From Stenotrophomonas maltophilia (GTDB lineage Bacteria; Pseudomonadota; Gammaproteobacteria; Xanthomonadales; Xanthomonadaceae): a DNA stretch of 64,000 nucleotides. Every line of letters begins with the position of its first letter. Within the stretch, counting starts at the first letter, position 1. The notes under the pieces were generated by a model, which worked only from the letters and a program-made list of their open reading frames with translations, did not search any database and was not told the origin of the DNA. The stretch covers positions 1-64,000 of the forward strand of contig NZ_RXLZ01000008.1 of the NCBI RefSeq assembly GCF_003970865.1, written 5' to 3'. Position numbers and translations under genes: made by a program. Positions 19,678 through 29,698 of this stretch are shown piece after piece.

Positions 19678-21632
19678 GCACGACGGCGCCGCTGCTGCGC
19701 CTGCGCGACCTGCGACGCGAATTCCCGGCCGGCGACGATGTGATCGCCGTGTTGCGCGACGTCAACCTCGACATCCACGCCGGTGAGATGGTGGCCATCG
19801 TCGGCCAGTCCGGCTCGGGCAAGTCGACGCTGATGAACATCCTCGGCTGCCTCGATCGCCCCACCCGTGGCAGCTACCAGGTGGCTGGCCGCGAAACCGG
19901 GAAGATGGAACCGGACGAGCTGGCCGAACTGCGCCGCGAGCATTTCGGCTTCATCTTCCAGCGCTACCACCTGCTGGGCGACCTGGATGCGCGCGGCAAC
20001 GTGGAAGTACCGGCGGTGTATGCCGGCAGCCCGGGCGCAGTGCGTAACGCCCGTGCCGAGCAGCTGCTGCAGCGGCTGGGCCTGAGCGACCGCATGCATC
20101 ACAAGCCGGGCCAGCTGTCCGGCGGCCAGCAGCAGCGCGTGTCGATCGCACGTGCCCTGATGAACGGCGGCGAGGTGATCCTGGCCGACGAACCGACCGG
20201 CGCGCTCGACACGAAATCCGGCGAGGAAGTGATGGCGATCCTCGGCGAGCTGCACGCCGAAGGCCACACCATCATCATCGTCACCCACGACATGAGCGTG
20301 GCCGAACACGCGCAGCGCATCATCGAAATCCGCGATGGCGAGATCATCGCCGACCGCACCAACCCGAACGCACCGACCTACCGCGCGCAGCGCGAGGCCA
20401 GCACCGGCGTGGCCCGCGGCAACAGCTGGCGGGCGGCGCGCGACCGCTTCACCGAAGCGTTCCGCATGGCCCTGCTGGCGATGAACGCACATCGGCTGCG
20501 CACCTTCCTGACCATGCTCGGCATCATCATCGGCATCGCCTCGGTGGTCTCGGTGGTGGCGCTGGGCAACGGCTCGCAGCAGCAGATCCTGCAGAACATC
20601 AGCGCGCTCGGCACCAACACCATCGACGTCTATCCCGGCCGCGGTTTCGGCGACATGCGCTCGGCGCGGGTGCAGACGCTCAAGGCCAGCGATGCCGATG
20701 CACTGGCAAAGCAGAGCTACGTGGACAGCGCCACCCCCAGCGTGTCGACCTCGGTCACCGCCCGCTACCGCAACCAGTCCTCCACCGCCCAGGTCAGCGG
20801 CGTCGGTGAACAGTTCTTCCGGGTCAAGGGCGTAACCCTGCTCAGCGGCAGCTTCTTCGATACCGACGCGGTGAAGGGCCTGGGCCAGGTGGCGGTGATC
20901 GACGAGAACACCCAGACCCAGTTCTTCCCCGATGTCGACCCGGTCGGCCAGGTGATCCTGCTCGGCAACGTGCCGGCGCGCGTGGTCGGCGTGGCCAAGC
21001 GCCAGAGTTTCGGCTTCGGCGGCAGCACCAGCCTCAGCGTGTGGGTGCCGTACACCACGGTGATGTCGCGCATGCTCGGCCAGAGCCACGTCTCCAGCAT
21101 CACCGTGCGCGTGGACGACGACACGCCGATGGATGCGGCTCAGGAAGCGATCACCCGCCTGCTGACGATGCGCCATGGCACCGAGGATTTCTTCCTCAGC
21201 AACAGCGCCGAGATCCGCCAGACCATCGAGCAGACCACGCGCACGATGACCCTGCTGATCGGCGCCATCGCCGCCATCGCGCTGCTGGTCGGCGGCATCG
21301 GCGTGATGAACATCATGCTGGTGTCGGTCACCGAGCGTACCCGCGAGATCGGGGTGCGCATGGCCGTGGGTGCACGGCAGAGTGATATCCGCCAGCAGTT
21401 CCTGATCGAAGCGGTGCTGGTGTGCCTGCTCGGTGGCCTGCTCGGCATCGGCCTGGCCCTGCTGCTGGGCTCGATGATCGGCCGCTTCGCCAGCGACTTC
21501 CAGGTGCTGTTCTCCACCGCCTCGATCGTTGCCGCCTTCGCCTGCTCGACCCTGATCGGCGTGGCGTTCGGCTTCCTGCCCGCGCGCAATGCCGCGCAGC
21601 TCGACCCGGTGGAGGCCCTGGCCCGCGAATGA
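19674..21632 (+). CDS. macB: MacB ABC efflux permease/ATPase
   Basis: 652-residue fusion of a cytosolic ABC domain with a four-helix MacB/FtsX permease. Walker [10 protein letters not shown], signature [15 protein letters not shown], Walker [13 protein letters not shown] and the switch His of [12 protein letters not shown] are in residues ~35-215. The first membrane helix is near residue 280 ([21 protein letters not shown]), then a large periplasmic domain, then three C-terminal helices with the FtsX signature [27 protein letters not shown]. It overlaps macA and macC by four bases each, giving one coupled operon. Confidence 0.95.
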   Translation: MSTTAPLLRLRDLRREFPAGDDVIAVLRDVNLDIHAGEMVAIVGQSGSGKSTLMNILGCLDRPTRGSYQVAGRETGKMEPDELAELRREHFGFIFQRYHLLGDLDARGNVEVPAVYAGSPGAVRNARAEQLLQRLGLSDRMHHKPGQLSGGQQQRVSIARALMNGGEVILADEPTGALDTKSGEEVMAILGELHAEGHTIIIVTHDMSVAEHAQRIIEIRDGEIIADRTNPNAPTYRAQREASTGVARGNSWRAARDRFTEAFRMALLAMNAHRLRTFLTMLGIIIGIASVVSVVALGNGSQQQILQNISALGTNTIDVYPGRGFGDMRSARVQTLKASDADALAKQSYVDSATPSVSTSVTARYRNQSSTAQVSGVGEQFFRVKGVTLLSGSFFDTDAVKGLGQVAVIDENTQTQFFPDVDPVGQVILLGNVPARVVGVAKRQSFGFGGSTSLSVWVPYTTVMSRMLGQSHVSSITVRVDDDTPMDAAQEAITRLLTMRHGTEDFFLSNSAEIRQTIEQTTRTMTLLIGAIAAIALLVGGIGVMNIMLVSVTERTREIGVRMAVGARQSDIRQQFLIEAVLVCLLGGLLGIGLALLLGSMIGRFASDFQVLFSTASIVAAFACSTLIGVAFGFLPARNAAQLDPVEALARE

Positions 21633-23068
21633 AGATGATGACCCGACTGCCCTTCCCTGCTCCCTCGCGCCTGCTGCTGGTGGGCGCTGTTCTGCTCGCC
21701 CTCTCTGGCTGTGCCTCAGTGGGCCGCTACCCGGTGCAGGCCCCCGACGTGGCGGCCAGCTACGGGCGTGGCGATGCCACCCTCAACGCAGCGGCCGACG
21801 ACCCGCGCAGCAGCCTGGATACACCGGGCCGCGACATCCGCCAGGACACCTGGTGGACCGGCTTCGGCGATGAGCGCCTGGACCGCCTGGTGGCGCAGGC
21901 GCTGGCCGCCAACAGCGATCTGGCCGCCGCCGGCCTGGCCGTGCAGCGTTCGCGCCTGCAGGCCGGCCTGGCCAGCAACGCGCTGTGGCCGCAGCCTTCG
22001 TCCTCCGGGGTCAGTGGCAGCGCCAGCCGCGCCACCGACCAGGCTGACGACTGGCGCCGCAGCTATTCCACCGGCGTCTCGCTGGGCTGGGAGGTCGATC
22101 TGTGGGGCCGCCTGCGGACCCAGCGCGACATCGCCCGCTGGGAAGCCGAGGCCAGCGAGGAAGACCGGCAGAACACCGCACTGCTGGTGATCGGCGACAC
22201 CATCACCCAGTACTGGAACCTGGCTTATCTCAACCAGTCCATCGCCACCGGCCAGGCCAACCTGGAGCGGCTGGAACGTACCCGCGAACTGGTCCAGGCC
22301 CGCTTCGACGCCGGTGCGGTATCGCGCCTGGAAGTACGCCAGGCACTGCAGAACCTGCAGTCGCAGCGCTCCTCGCAGAGCGCACTGGAGCAGCAGCGGG
22401 TGGAGGTGCGCAATGCACTGACCGTGCTGCTGGACGGCACGCCCTGGCCCCAGCAGGACGAACCGCAGGACCTGCTGGCCGCACGCAGCCCCGGGATCAA
22501 CGAAGGCCTGCCGACCGACCTGCTCGGCCGCCGTCCCGACCTGCGCGCGGCCGAACTGCGCCTGCGCAACAGCCTGAAGACCATCAAGGTCACGGCCACC
22601 CAGTACTACCCGGCGTTGAGCCTGACCGGCAGCCTCGGCTCCAGTGCAACGTCGCTGGGCGATGTGCTGCGCAATCCGGTGGCCACCTTGGGTGCGGGCC
22701 TGTCATTGCCGTTCCTCAACCTGCAGCGCGCGCAGCTGGATACCGACATTGCCGGCACCGGCTACCAGATCGCCGCGACCAATTTCCGCAAGACGCTGTA
22801 CACCGCACTCTCGGAAGTGGACAACGCGCTGTCCGCACGCGAGCAGCTGGCGCGCCAGGTGGCGGCCTCGCAGGCTTCGTATGACGAAGCGGTCGAAGTG
22901 GAGCGCGCGCAGGAAGTGCGCTACCGCGTGGGTGCCACCGACCTGCGCACCTGGCTGGAAGCGCAGCAGACCCGGCGTGATGCCGAGCTGTCGCTGGCGC
23001 GCGTGCGCCAGGGCCAGCTGAACAACGACGTCACCCTGTTCAAGGCACTGGGCGGCAGCGCGGGGTGA
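21629..23068 (+). CDS. macC: MacC outer-membrane efflux channel lipoprotein
   Basis: 479-residue TolC/OprM-like channel with a lipoprotein signal (lipobox LSGC). Two OEP repeats are visible, with hallmarks such as [27 protein letters not shown] and [22 protein letters not shown]. The ATG overlaps the macB TGA (ATGA). Its presence in the operon makes a complete tripartite pump, unlike E. coli where MacAB borrows TolC. Confidence 0.93.
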   Translation: MKMMTRLPFPAPSRLLLVGAVLLALSGCASVGRYPVQAPDVAASYGRGDATLNAAADDPRSSLDTPGRDIRQDTWWTGFGDERLDRLVAQALAANSDLAAAGLAVQRSRLQAGLASNALWPQPSSSGVSGSASRATDQADDWRRSYSTGVSLGWEVDLWGRLRTQRDIARWEAEASEEDRQNTALLVIGDTITQYWNLAYLNQSIATGQANLERLERTRELVQARFDAGAVSRLEVRQALQNLQSQRSSQSALEQQRVEVRNALTVLLDGTPWPQQDEPQDLLAARSPGINEGLPTDLLGRRPDLRAAELRLRNSLKTIKVTATQYYPALSLTGSLGSSATSLGDVLRNPVATLGAGLSLPFLNLQRAQLDTDIAGTGYQIAATNFRKTLYTALSEVDNALSAREQLARQVAASQASYDEAVEVERAQEVRYRVGATDLRTWLEAQQTRRDAELSLARVRQGQLNNDVTLFKALGGSAG

Positions 23069-23079
23069 GGCGGCAAGAG

Positions 23080-23129
23080 CGCCAACCCAGGTTGGCGACT
23101 ACCCGGTGGGTGTCGACCTTGGTCGGCAG
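23080..23129. repeat. SMAG-type palindrome pair between macC and rlmB
   Basis: CGCCAACC-CA-GGTTGGCG followed by CTAC (23099-23102), then a weaker TGTCGACC-TT-GGTCGGCA copy. It lies between convergent genes and may act as a terminator. Confidence 0.6.
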
Positions 23130-23144
23130 GGCCCCTCCTGCCGA

Positions 23145-23888
23145 TCAACCGCGCTGGCGCACAGCCTCGAACAGGCTGACGCCGGCGGCGACGGACACGT
23201 TCAGGCTCTCGATCTCGCCCGGCATCGGGATCTTGACCAGGCCATCGCAGTTCTCGCGGGTCAGGCGGCGCAGGCCATCGGCCTCGCCACCCAGCACCAG
23301 GGCGATGTTGCCCTTCAGGTCCAGCTGGTACAGCGAGGCGGTGGCTTCGCCGGCCAGGCCGTAGATCCACACGCCCTGCTTCTGCAGGTCCTTCAGGCAG
23401 CGCGACAGGTTGGTCACCGCCACCACCGGGATGAGATCGGCGGCACCGGCCGAGGTCTTGCGCACGGTGGCATTGACCGTGGCCGACTTGTCCTTGGGGA
23501 TGATCACTGCAGTCGCACCGGCGGCGGCGGCCGAGCGCAGGCAGGCACCCAGGTTGTGCGGGTCCTGCACCTCGTCCAGCACCAGCAGCAGGGCCTTGCC
23601 CTCGGCTGCAGTGACCAGGCCTTCCAGCTCGTTCTCGCTGTAGGTGCGGGCGGCGGCATAGCGTGCAGCCACGCCCTGGTGGCGCACCGAACCGCCGACA
23701 CCGTCCAGCGCCTGGCTGTTCACCTTGCGCACGTCGATGCCCTTGCGGCGGGCGTTTTCCTCGATTTCGGTCAGGCGCGGGTTCTTCGCACCGGCCTCGA
23801 CCAGCACTTCGCGGACGTTCTCGGCGTCGTTCTCGATGGAGGAGGCGACGGCGTTGACGCCGACAATCCACTGGCTGTTCTTGCTCAT
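23145..23888 (-). CDS. rlmB: 23S rRNA (guanosine-2251-2'-O)-methyltransferase RlmB
   Basis: 247-residue SpoU/TrmH-family (SPOUT) methyltransferase. N-terminal L30e-like RNA-binding domain (WIVGVNAVASSIE...), then three SPOUT motifs: VLDEVQDPHNLGACLRSAAAAG, NIALVLGGEADGLRRLTRENCD and IPMPGEIESLNVSVAAGVSLFEA. Length and motifs fit RlmB rather than other TrmH relatives. Confidence 0.93.
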   Translation of the reverse strand: MSKNSQWIVGVNAVASSIENDAENVREVLVEAGAKNPRLTEIEENARRKGIDVRKVNSQALDGVGGSVRHQGVAARYAAARTYSENELEGLVTAAEGKALLLVLDEVQDPHNLGACLRSAAAAGATAVIIPKDKSATVNATVRKTSAGAADLIPVVAVTNLSRCLKDLQKQGVWIYGLAGEATASLYQLDLKGNIALVLGGEADGLRRLTRENCDGLVKIPMPGEIESLNVSVAAGVSLFEAVRQRG

Positions 23889-23962
23889 GCGGGCGGGGAC
23901 CGGAAAGGGGGTGGCTATGGTAGAGCATCGGCGGGCCGGGCGCTGCGACCGGCCCTCTGTGG

Positions 23963-24037
23963 AGCCGGGCCCATGCTCGGCTGGCGGGAGCCGATGAAGC
24001 CTGAACCCGGAGCAGCCGAGCGTGGGCTCGGCGCTAC
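23963..24037. repeat. SMAG-type dimer between the gfa-like gene and rlmB
   Basis: AGCCGGGC-CCAT-GCTCGGCT and an inverted half with GCCGAGC and GCTCGGC ending in CTAC (24034-24037). It fills most of the 156-bp gap. Confidence 0.65.
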
Positions 24038-24044
24038 AGGCGCA

Positions 24045-24527
24045 TTACCGGCTGCGCGGCGGCCAGTGCGGGGTGTCGTGGTCGGGGTGCTGGTGGGACA
24101 CGATCGTGGCCAGGAAGTCCAGCGCGGCGATGTCTTCCTCGGTACGTCGCGCCGGCAGGCTGGCCAGGCGGTCGACGAAGGGCAGCTTGCGCTCGACCCC
24201 ATACTGGATCGTCGGCGGCAGGCGTTCGGGTTCGTCAAACGCGCCGGCAGCCACCGCCACGCCATCGGGCGCCTCATAGGTCAATGGCGTACCGCAGTCG
24301 GCGCAGAAGCCGCGCCGCACCACATTGGACGACTGGAAATAGCGCGGCTGGCCGCGGGTCCAGCTGAACTGCGCGCCGCGCACCGACACCAGCGGCGCGT
24401 AGTAGGCACCGAAGGCCTTCTGGCACATCCGGCAATGGCAGATCGAGCTGTCGGTCAGCTCGCCACGTGCCTGGAAGCGGATCGCGCCGCACTGGCAGCC
24501 GCCGCTGTATTCGGGTTGGCCCTGCAT
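24045..24527 (-). CDS. GFA-domain zinc protein (glutathione-dependent formaldehyde-activating enzyme-like)
   Basis: 160-residue protein of the Gfa/CENP-V fold. Zinc-binding cysteines appear in the family order: GGCQCGAIRFQ near residue 10, CHCRMCQKAFGA near residue 35, and CADCGTPLTYE near residue 75. The family includes the S-hydroxymethylglutathione synthase Gfa, but most members are uncharacterised, so substrate is not assigned. The ATG at 24527 has GGAGG eight to nine bases upstream. Confidence 0.85.
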   Translation of the reverse strand: MQGQPEYSGGCQCGAIRFQARGELTDSSICHCRMCQKAFGAYYAPLVSVRGAQFSWTRGQPRYFQSSNVVRRGFCADCGTPLTYEAPDGVAVAAGAFDEPERLPPTIQYGVERKLPFVDRLASLPARRTEEDIAALDFLATIVSHQHPDHDTPHWPPRSR

Positions 24528-24548
24528 GGTGAGTTCCTCCAGAAGATC

Positions 24549-24607
24549 GTGTCGACCAAGGTCGACACCCACCTGACGAGCGGTGGGTGCCGACCGTTGG
24601 TCGGCAC
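24549..24607. repeat. Two SMAG-like palindromes between rnr and the gfa-like gene
   Basis: GTGTCGACC-AA-GGTCGACAC (24549-24568) and GTGCCGACC-GTT-GGTCGGCAC (24587-24607). They fill the 85-bp gap just after the rnr stop. Confidence 0.65.
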
Positions 24608-24612
24608 ACCTT

Positions 24613-27072
24613 TCAATACTGCTTCTTGGTGCGCTTGGCCGGCTTGCCACGCTCGGGCAGCGGCGGCAGGCCATCGCCCTCGTCCTCACCCTTGTGCTCG
24701 ACCAGGCGGAAGTCGATCTTGCGCTCTTCCATGCTCGCCTTCAGCACCAGGATCCGCACGCGGTCACCCAGCCGGTAGCTGCTGCCGCGGCGCTCGCCGG
24801 TCAGCGTCTTGCGGGTCGCGTCGAACTTGTAATAGTCCTGCGGCAGCTGGGTCACGTGCACCAGGCCCTGCACCTTCGACTCATCAAGCTCCACGAACAG
24901 GCCGAAGCTGGTCACACCGCTGATCACACCGTCGAACTGGCCGCCCACGTGCTTTTCCATCCACGCCGCGCGGTAGCGCTCGTCGACCTCGCGCTCGGCT
25001 TCATCGGCACGGCGCTCGCGCTCGGAGCACTGCAGCGCCAGCGCAGCCATTTCGCGCGCGTTGTAGGTGAACTTGTCCAGCGGCTTGCCGGACAACGCGT
25101 GCTTGATCGCGCGGTGCACCAGCAGGTCGGGATAGCGGCGGATCGGCGAGGTGAAGTGCGCGTACGCCTCCAGTGCCAGGCCGAAGTGACCGTGGTTTTC
25201 CGGGCTGTAGATCGCCAGGCTCTGGCTGCGCAACAGCACCGATTCCAGCAGCGTGGCATCGGGGCGGTCGCGGATCTTCTTCAGCAGCTTGGTGTAATCG
25301 CCCGGGCGCACCTTCGACCACGGCGGCAGGCTCAGCTTGAACTCCTTGAGGAATTCCAGCAGGTCGGCGTACTTGGTTTCCGGCGGCTTCTCGTGGATGC
25401 GGTACGGGGCCGGCACGTGACGCGACAGCAGGTACTTTGCCGCCTCCACATTGGCCGCGATCATGCATTCCTCGATCAGCTTGTGCGCGTCGTTGCGCAC
25501 CAGCATGCCGGCCTGGGTCACTTCACCACGGTTGTCCAGCACGAAGCGCACTTCGCTGCTTTCGAACTCGATGGCGCCACGCTTGGCACGCGCCTTGGAC
25601 AGCACCTTGTACAGCTGGTGCAGGCGCTGCACCTGCGGCAGCAGGTCGCCCATCCAGGCCTTGGTATCGGCATCGTCCTCGCCCACCGCCTTCCACACCT
25701 GGGTGTAGGTCAGGCGCGCATGCGAGTTCATCACCGCTTCGTAGAAGCGCGAATGCGTGACCAGGCCGTCGCGGTCGATCTGCATGTCACAGACGAAGCA
25801 CATGCGGTCGACCTTCGGCATCAGCGAGCAGATGCCGTTGGACAGTGTCTCCGGCAGCATCGGCACCACGAAGCCCGGGAAGTACACCGACGTGGCGCGC
25901 TTCTGCGCCTCTTCATCCAGCGGCGTACCGGGGCGAACGTAGTTCGAGACGTCGGCAATCGCCACCACGAGGCGGAAGCCATCGGCATTCGGCTCGCAGT
26001 ACACCGCGTCGTCGAAGTCCTTGGCATCCTCGCCATCGATGGTGACCAGCGGCGTGCTGCGCAGATCGACGCGGTCGCCGATCATCGCCGGTTCGACCAC
26101 CAGCGGCACCGAGGCGGCTTCGTCCAGCACTTCCTGCGGGAACTCGAACGGCAGTTCATGGCCGTGGATGGCGGTTTCCACCACCAGCGAGGCGGTCAGT
26201 TTGTCGCCGAGCACGGCGATGATGCGGCCGATCGGCGGGCGGCGGCTGTCCGGCGCCTGGGTCAGTTCGCAGACCACCAGCTGGCCATCGCGCGCGCCAC
26301 CGGTCTGGTCCGGCGGCACCTGCACGTTGCGCTGCACGCGCTTGTCGTCGGGCACCACGTAGTTGATGCCCATCTCGATGCTGAAGCGACCGATCAGACG
26401 GGTCATGCCACGCTCGAGCACGCGGGCGATGCTGCCTTCGCGGCGACCGCGATGATCGATGCCGGTCACGCGGGCCAGCACCTTGTCGCCGTGCATGACC
26501 TTGCGCATTTCATACGGCGGCAGGAACAGGTCGTCCCCCCCTTCGACCGGGCGCAGGAAGCCGAACCCTTCCGGGTTGGCGATCACCACGCCGGTGACCA
26601 GGTTCAGGGTCTGGATCGGCGCGAAGCCACCCCGACGGTTCTGCACCAGCTGGCCATCACGGACCATGGCGCCGAGCCGGCGCGACAGCGCCTCGGCCCG
26701 GTCCGGAGCGGTCAGGCCCAGGCGCGCGCCCAGTTCCTCGGCGGTCTGCGGCCCTTCGCAGCGCTCCAGCAAGGCCAGGATGGCCTCACGGCTGGCGATG
26801 GGCTGTTCGTATTTCTCGGCTTCGCGGGCGGCATAGGGATCGTCGATCACCTTGCCGGTCGGCGGCAGCTTGCGGCCCGGGGCCGGGCCCGGTGCGTCGC
26901 TACTGCGGACCTTGCGGCCACGCGGTGGTGCGCCGCCTTCATTCAATTCAGGGAACCAGCCCGGCAACGGCTTGCCCGGCTTGGTGGCGCGGGCTGTGCC
27001 CGCCTTGGCGCCCTTCTTCGGGGCCTGGCTGCGGGAGGTGCTCCCGCCCTTGCTTGGTTTTTTGGTAGTCAT
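24613..27072 (-). CDS. rnr: Ribonuclease R
   Basis: 819-residue processive 3'-5' exoribonuclease (RNase II/R family) that degrades structured RNA. Order: Lys/Arg/Pro-rich N-terminal tail (~70 residues), winged helix (ASREAILALLERCEGPQTAEELGARLG), two cold-shock OB folds, the RNB catalytic domain with the Asp cluster DGEDAKDFDDAVYCE and YFPGFVVPMLPETLSNGICSL, S1 domain (EKHVGGQFDGVISGVTSFGLFVEL), and a short basic C-terminal tail. The basic ends are those expected for RNA duplex unwinding in RNase R. It starts about 130 bp from the first tRNA-Leu and points away from it. Confidence 0.96.
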   Translation of the reverse strand: MTTKKPSKGGSTSRSQAPKKGAKAGTARATKPGKPLPGWFPELNEGGAPPRGRKVRSSDAPGPAPGRKLPPTGKVIDDPYAAREAEKYEQPIASREAILALLERCEGPQTAEELGARLGLTAPDRAEALSRRLGAMVRDGQLVQNRRGGFAPIQTLNLVTGVVIANPEGFGFLRPVEGGDDLFLPPYEMRKVMHGDKVLARVTGIDHRGRREGSIARVLERGMTRLIGRFSIEMGINYVVPDDKRVQRNVQVPPDQTGGARDGQLVVCELTQAPDSRRPPIGRIIAVLGDKLTASLVVETAIHGHELPFEFPQEVLDEAASVPLVVEPAMIGDRVDLRSTPLVTIDGEDAKDFDDAVYCEPNADGFRLVVAIADVSNYVRPGTPLDEEAQKRATSVYFPGFVVPMLPETLSNGICSLMPKVDRMCFVCDMQIDRDGLVTHSRFYEAVMNSHARLTYTQVWKAVGEDDADTKAWMGDLLPQVQRLHQLYKVLSKARAKRGAIEFESSEVRFVLDNRGEVTQAGMLVRNDAHKLIEECMIAANVEAAKYLLSRHVPAPYRIHEKPPETKYADLLEFLKEFKLSLPPWSKVRPGDYTKLLKKIRDRPDATLLESVLLRSQSLAIYSPENHGHFGLALEAYAHFTSPIRRYPDLLVHRAIKHALSGKPLDKFTYNAREMAALALQCSERERRADEAEREVDERYRAAWMEKHVGGQFDGVISGVTSFGLFVELDESKVQGLVHVTQLPQDYYKFDATRKTLTGERRGSSYRLGDRVRILVLKASMEERKIDFRLVEHKGEDEGDGLPPLPERGKPAKRTKKQY

Positions 27073-27158
27073 CGCCCTACATGGTAGCCGTTGACGGCGT
27101 GCAGAACGGGTCAGCGTTCACCGTTGGAGGTGCCGCGTGAAATATTTGTTGGAAATCG

Positions 27159-27187
27159 TTGACAGTCTGCGGATTCATCTTCACAAT
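27159..27187 (+). promoter_or_regulatory. Promoter of the first tRNA-Leu
   Basis: TTGACA (27159-27164), 17-bp spacer, CACAAT (27182-27187), 15 bp before the tRNA. Confidence 0.75.
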
Positions 27188-27201
27188 TGCGCCTCTGGAA
27201 C

Positions 27202-27286
<85 letters not shown>

Positions 27287-27296
27287 ACGAAAAAAC

Positions 27297-27322
27297 TCCT
27301 CGCTTCGGCGGGGATTTTTTTT
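27297..27322 (+). terminator. Terminator after tRNA-Leu copy 1
   Basis: TCCTCGC-TTCG-GCGGGGA stem with a tetraloop, followed by eight T. Confidence 0.8.
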
Positions 27323-27340
27323 GCCTGTCATCCGGCGACA

Positions 27341-27433
27341 GGGTCGGATCCCTTTCCAAAGGAAAGGGCCCTGACCCCAAGCGCGTTGGATGGGGTCAGA
27401 GCCCGTTTCGCACACGAAACGGAATCCGACCCC
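27341..27433. repeat. Tandem GGGGTC-palindromes between tRNA-Leu genes
   Basis: Two consecutive imperfect hairpins with GGGTC...GACCC ends: 27341-27378 (inner GGATCCCTTTCC/GGAAAGGG) and about 27393-27433 (GGGGTCAGA...TCCGACCCC with CGTTTCG/CGAAACG inside). The same family recurs at 38634-38672; it is distinct from SMAG. Confidence 0.7.
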
Positions 27434-27449
27434 GGATCCAGAAAAAGTG

Positions 27450-27478
27450 TTGACACCCCCATAACAACACCCCATAAT
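27450..27478 (+). promoter_or_regulatory. Promoter of the second tRNA-Leu
   Basis: TTGACA (27450-27455), 17-bp spacer, CATAAT (27473-27478). Confidence 0.8.
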
Positions 27479-27491
27479 CTCGCTCCTCGAC

Positions 27492-27578
27492 GCCCAGGTG
27501 GCGGAATTGGTAGACGCACTAGCTTCAGGTGCTAGCGGGGGCAACTTCGTGGAGGTTCGAGTCCTCTCCTGGGCACCA
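27492..27578 (+). tRNA. tRNA-Leu (CAG), copy 2
   Basis: 87-nt class II tRNA, anticodon loop TTCAGGT within stem CTAGC/GCTAG, encoded CCA at 27576-27578. Identical over its length to copy 3 at 29457. Confidence 0.95.
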
Positions 27579-27594
27579 TGTCGAGAAAGAAAAC

Positions 27595-27616
27595 AACCCG
27601 CGCAAGCGGGTTTTTT
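27595..27616 (+). terminator. Terminator after tRNA-Leu copy 2
   Basis: AACCCGC-GCAA-GCGGGTT with a T6 run. Nearly identical to the terminator after copy 3. Confidence 0.8.
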
Positions 27617-27660
27617 CTTGCCTGTGATTCGGGCTTTTGTAGCGCCGACCGCGCACACCG

Positions 27661-28407
27661 TCAGAACAACGGCCGCAGCACCAGCTCCAGGCCGAGCAGC
27701 AGCAGGAACCCGAGAAAACAGGCACGGAACACCCGGGCACTGATCCGCTGCCGGATCACCTGCCCCAGCCACATGCCCAGCAATGCCGGCAGCACCGCCA
27801 AGGCACTCAGCCCCAGCTGCTGGATGCCGAATGCGCCGTGCAGCACCAGGCCAGTGGTCAGCGAAATCGTCGACACGGTGAAGGCCAGCCCCAGCGCCTG
27901 CACCAGCTCCTCGCGCTGCAACCCCAGCGACTGCAGGTACGGCACCGCCGGCATCACGAACACGCCGGTGGCGCCGGTCACCACGCCCGACAACGCCCCC
28001 ACCAGCGGCCCCAGCCAACGCTCGCGCCGCTGCGGCACGCGGAACACCGGCGCAAGCAGGGCATAGGCCGCATAGACCACCAGCGCCACGCCCAGTGCAA
28101 CACGCGACCAGGTACGATCGACCCGCACCAGTAGCGCTGCCGAACCCAGCGTCACCACCACCACCGCCAGCATCATCGGCCACAGGCGCCGCACGATGTG
28201 GCCCAGCGACGGCCCGGACAACAGCTGCCACGCATTGGTGACAAAGGTGGGGATGAACAGCATCGATGCCGCCGCCACCGGCGACAGCGTGCCACCGAGC
28301 AGACCCATCGCCACGGTCGGCAACCCCATGCCGGTCACGCCCTTGACCACACCGGCCAGCACGAACACCACCACCAGCAGCACGTAGAAGTACATCGATT
28401 CATTCAT
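27661..28407 (-). CDS. TauE/SafE-family membrane transporter
   Basis: 248-residue integral membrane protein with about eight hydrophobic helices in two similar halves, including the family motifs GVVKGVTGMGLPTVAMGLLGG and SGVVTGATGVFVMPAVPYLQSLGL. The family exports sulfite, sulfoacetate or other organic anions; the substrate here is unknown. The ATG at 28407 is weakly supported by an adjacent AAGG; an ATG at 28395 is an alternative. It is divergent from a LysR regulator 99 bp away, which likely controls it, and the pair lies between two identical tRNA-Leu genes. Confidence 0.85.
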   Translation of the reverse strand: MNESMYFYVLLVVVFVLAGVVKGVTGMGLPTVAMGLLGGTLSPVAAASMLFIPTFVTNAWQLLSGPSLGHIVRRLWPMMLAVVVVTLGSAALLVRVDRTWSRVALGVALVVYAAYALLAPVFRVPQRRERWLGPLVGALSGVVTGATGVFVMPAVPYLQSLGLQREELVQALGLAFTVSTISLTTGLVLHGAFGIQQLGLSALAVLPALLGMWLGQVIRQRISARVFRACFLGFLLLLGLELVLRPLF

Positions 28408-28506
28408 GCCTTCATTGGATCGACCGGCCGCTCGGCGCACAATGCGGTCTTCCCAGCCTCGCCTTCGGCTGACCCGAAGGCGCAGGCGTTGCGATGAGGG
28501 CATCAC

Positions 28507-29406
28507 ATGCGGATGGATATCGCCGACCTGCGCCTGTTCCTGGCGATTGCCGAGGCGGGCAGCATCACGGCCGGCGCAGCGCAGGCAAACCTGGCACTGG
28601 CTTCGGCCAGCGAACGCCTGCGCACGATCGAAGCCGATGCCGGCACCCCGCTGTTGAACCGGCATCCACGTGGCGTCAGCCTGACTGAAGCCGGCGCCGC
28701 CCTCGCCCACCATGCACGCCTGATCCTGCAGCAGCAGACGCAGCTGCGCGGCGAACTGCAGGCGTTCGCGCATGGTGCGCGCGGCACCCTGCATCTTTAT
28801 GCCAACACCGCAGCACTGACCAACTACCTGCCCTCGCGGCTGGCACCGTGGCTGGCCGAACGCCCACGCCTGCACGTGGAACTGCTGGAGCGCACCAGCC
28901 CCGAAGTCGTGCGTGCGATCAGCGCTGGCCAGGCCGAGGCCGGCATCATCAGTGATGCGGTCGACGCTGCCGGCCTGCAGCAGCATGTGGTCGCCGAAGA
29001 TCCACTGGTGATGCTGCTGCCCGCAGACCACCGCTTCGCATCGCGGCGCAACGTGGCTTTCGCCGAGGTTGCCGGCGAGACCTTCGTCGCCCTGGCCGAT
29101 GGCAATGCACTGCAGACCTACATCGAGGACCAGGCGCGCGACATCGGGCGGCGCCTGGACGTGCGCATCCGCATGAAGACCTTCGAAGGCGTGTGCATCA
29201 TGGTCGGCCACGGCATTGGCGTCGGCATCGTGCCGCGAACCATCGCCCGCCAGCATCGGCGCAGCACGCGTACCGTCGCCGTGCCGCTCGCCGATGCATG
29301 GGCACAACGTCGCCTGTGTGCGTGTTTTGCCGAGTGGACGCAGCTGTCACCGGCGATGCGCAGCCTGCTGCATCACCTGGGCGTGCAGCCGCAGAAAAAA
29401 GTGTGA
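28507..29406 (+). CDS. LysR-family transcriptional regulator
   Basis: 299-residue regulator: N-terminal winged helix (MRMDIADLRLFLAIAEAGSITAGA...LASASERLRTIEADAG) and a C-terminal periplasmic-binding-like co-inducer domain. GAGGG sits six bases before the ATG at 28507. Divergent arrangement with the TauE-type transporter gene suggests it senses that transporter's substrate. It ends about 50 bp before the third tRNA-Leu, whose promoter starts just after its stop codon. Confidence 0.88.
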   Translation: MRMDIADLRLFLAIAEAGSITAGAAQANLALASASERLRTIEADAGTPLLNRHPRGVSLTEAGAALAHHARLILQQQTQLRGELQAFAHGARGTLHLYANTAALTNYLPSRLAPWLAERPRLHVELLERTSPEVVRAISAGQAEAGIISDAVDAAGLQQHVVAEDPLVMLLPADHRFASRRNVAFAEVAGETFVALADGNALQTYIEDQARDIGRRLDVRIRMKTFEGVCIMVGHGIGVGIVPRTIARQHRRSTRTVAVPLADAWAQRRLCACFAEWTQLSPAMRSLLHHLGVQPQKKV

Positions 29407-29413
29407 AATGTTG

Positions 29414-29442
29414 TTGACACATCTTCTGTCGTTCCCCATAAT
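29414..29442 (+). promoter_or_regulatory. Promoter of the third tRNA-Leu
   Basis: TTGACA (29414-29419), 17-bp spacer, CATAAT (29437-29442), matching copy 2's hexamers. GCAGAAAAAAGTGT upstream resembles the sequence before copy 2's promoter. Confidence 0.8.
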
Positions 29443-29456
29443 TCGTCTCCTGAGTC

Positions 29457-29543
29457 GCCCAGGTGGCGGAATTGGTAGACGCACTAGCTTCAGGTGCTAG
29501 CGGGGGCAACTTCGTGGAGGTTCGAGTCCTCTCCTGGGCACCA
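29457..29543 (+). tRNA. tRNA-Leu (CAG), copy 3
   Basis: 87 nt, same sequence as copy 2, anticodon CAG, encoded CCA at 29541-29543. Confidence 0.95.
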
Positions 29544-29560
29544 TGACTCAGCAAATGATC

Positions 29561-29583
29561 AAACCCGCGCAAGCGGGTTTTTT
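29561..29583 (+). terminator. Terminator after tRNA-Leu copy 3
   Basis: AAACCCGC-GCAA-GCGGGTTT followed by TTT. Confidence 0.8.
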
Positions 29584-29698
29584 CATTTCCGGGGTTTGGC
29601 TCCTCCAAACGGACGAGTGACGATTCGGCAACTTCGGATGATGGTCTCGTCCCCCGAGACTCGCTGCCCTCATTCTTGTGTGCCTTGCCCATGAGCAG

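Noticed and set aside
27575-29460. TauE-LysR segment as a classical genomic island with tRNA att sites
   Set aside because: GC matches the chromosome and there is no integrase or attL/attR besides the whole tRNA copies; duplication is the simpler reading.
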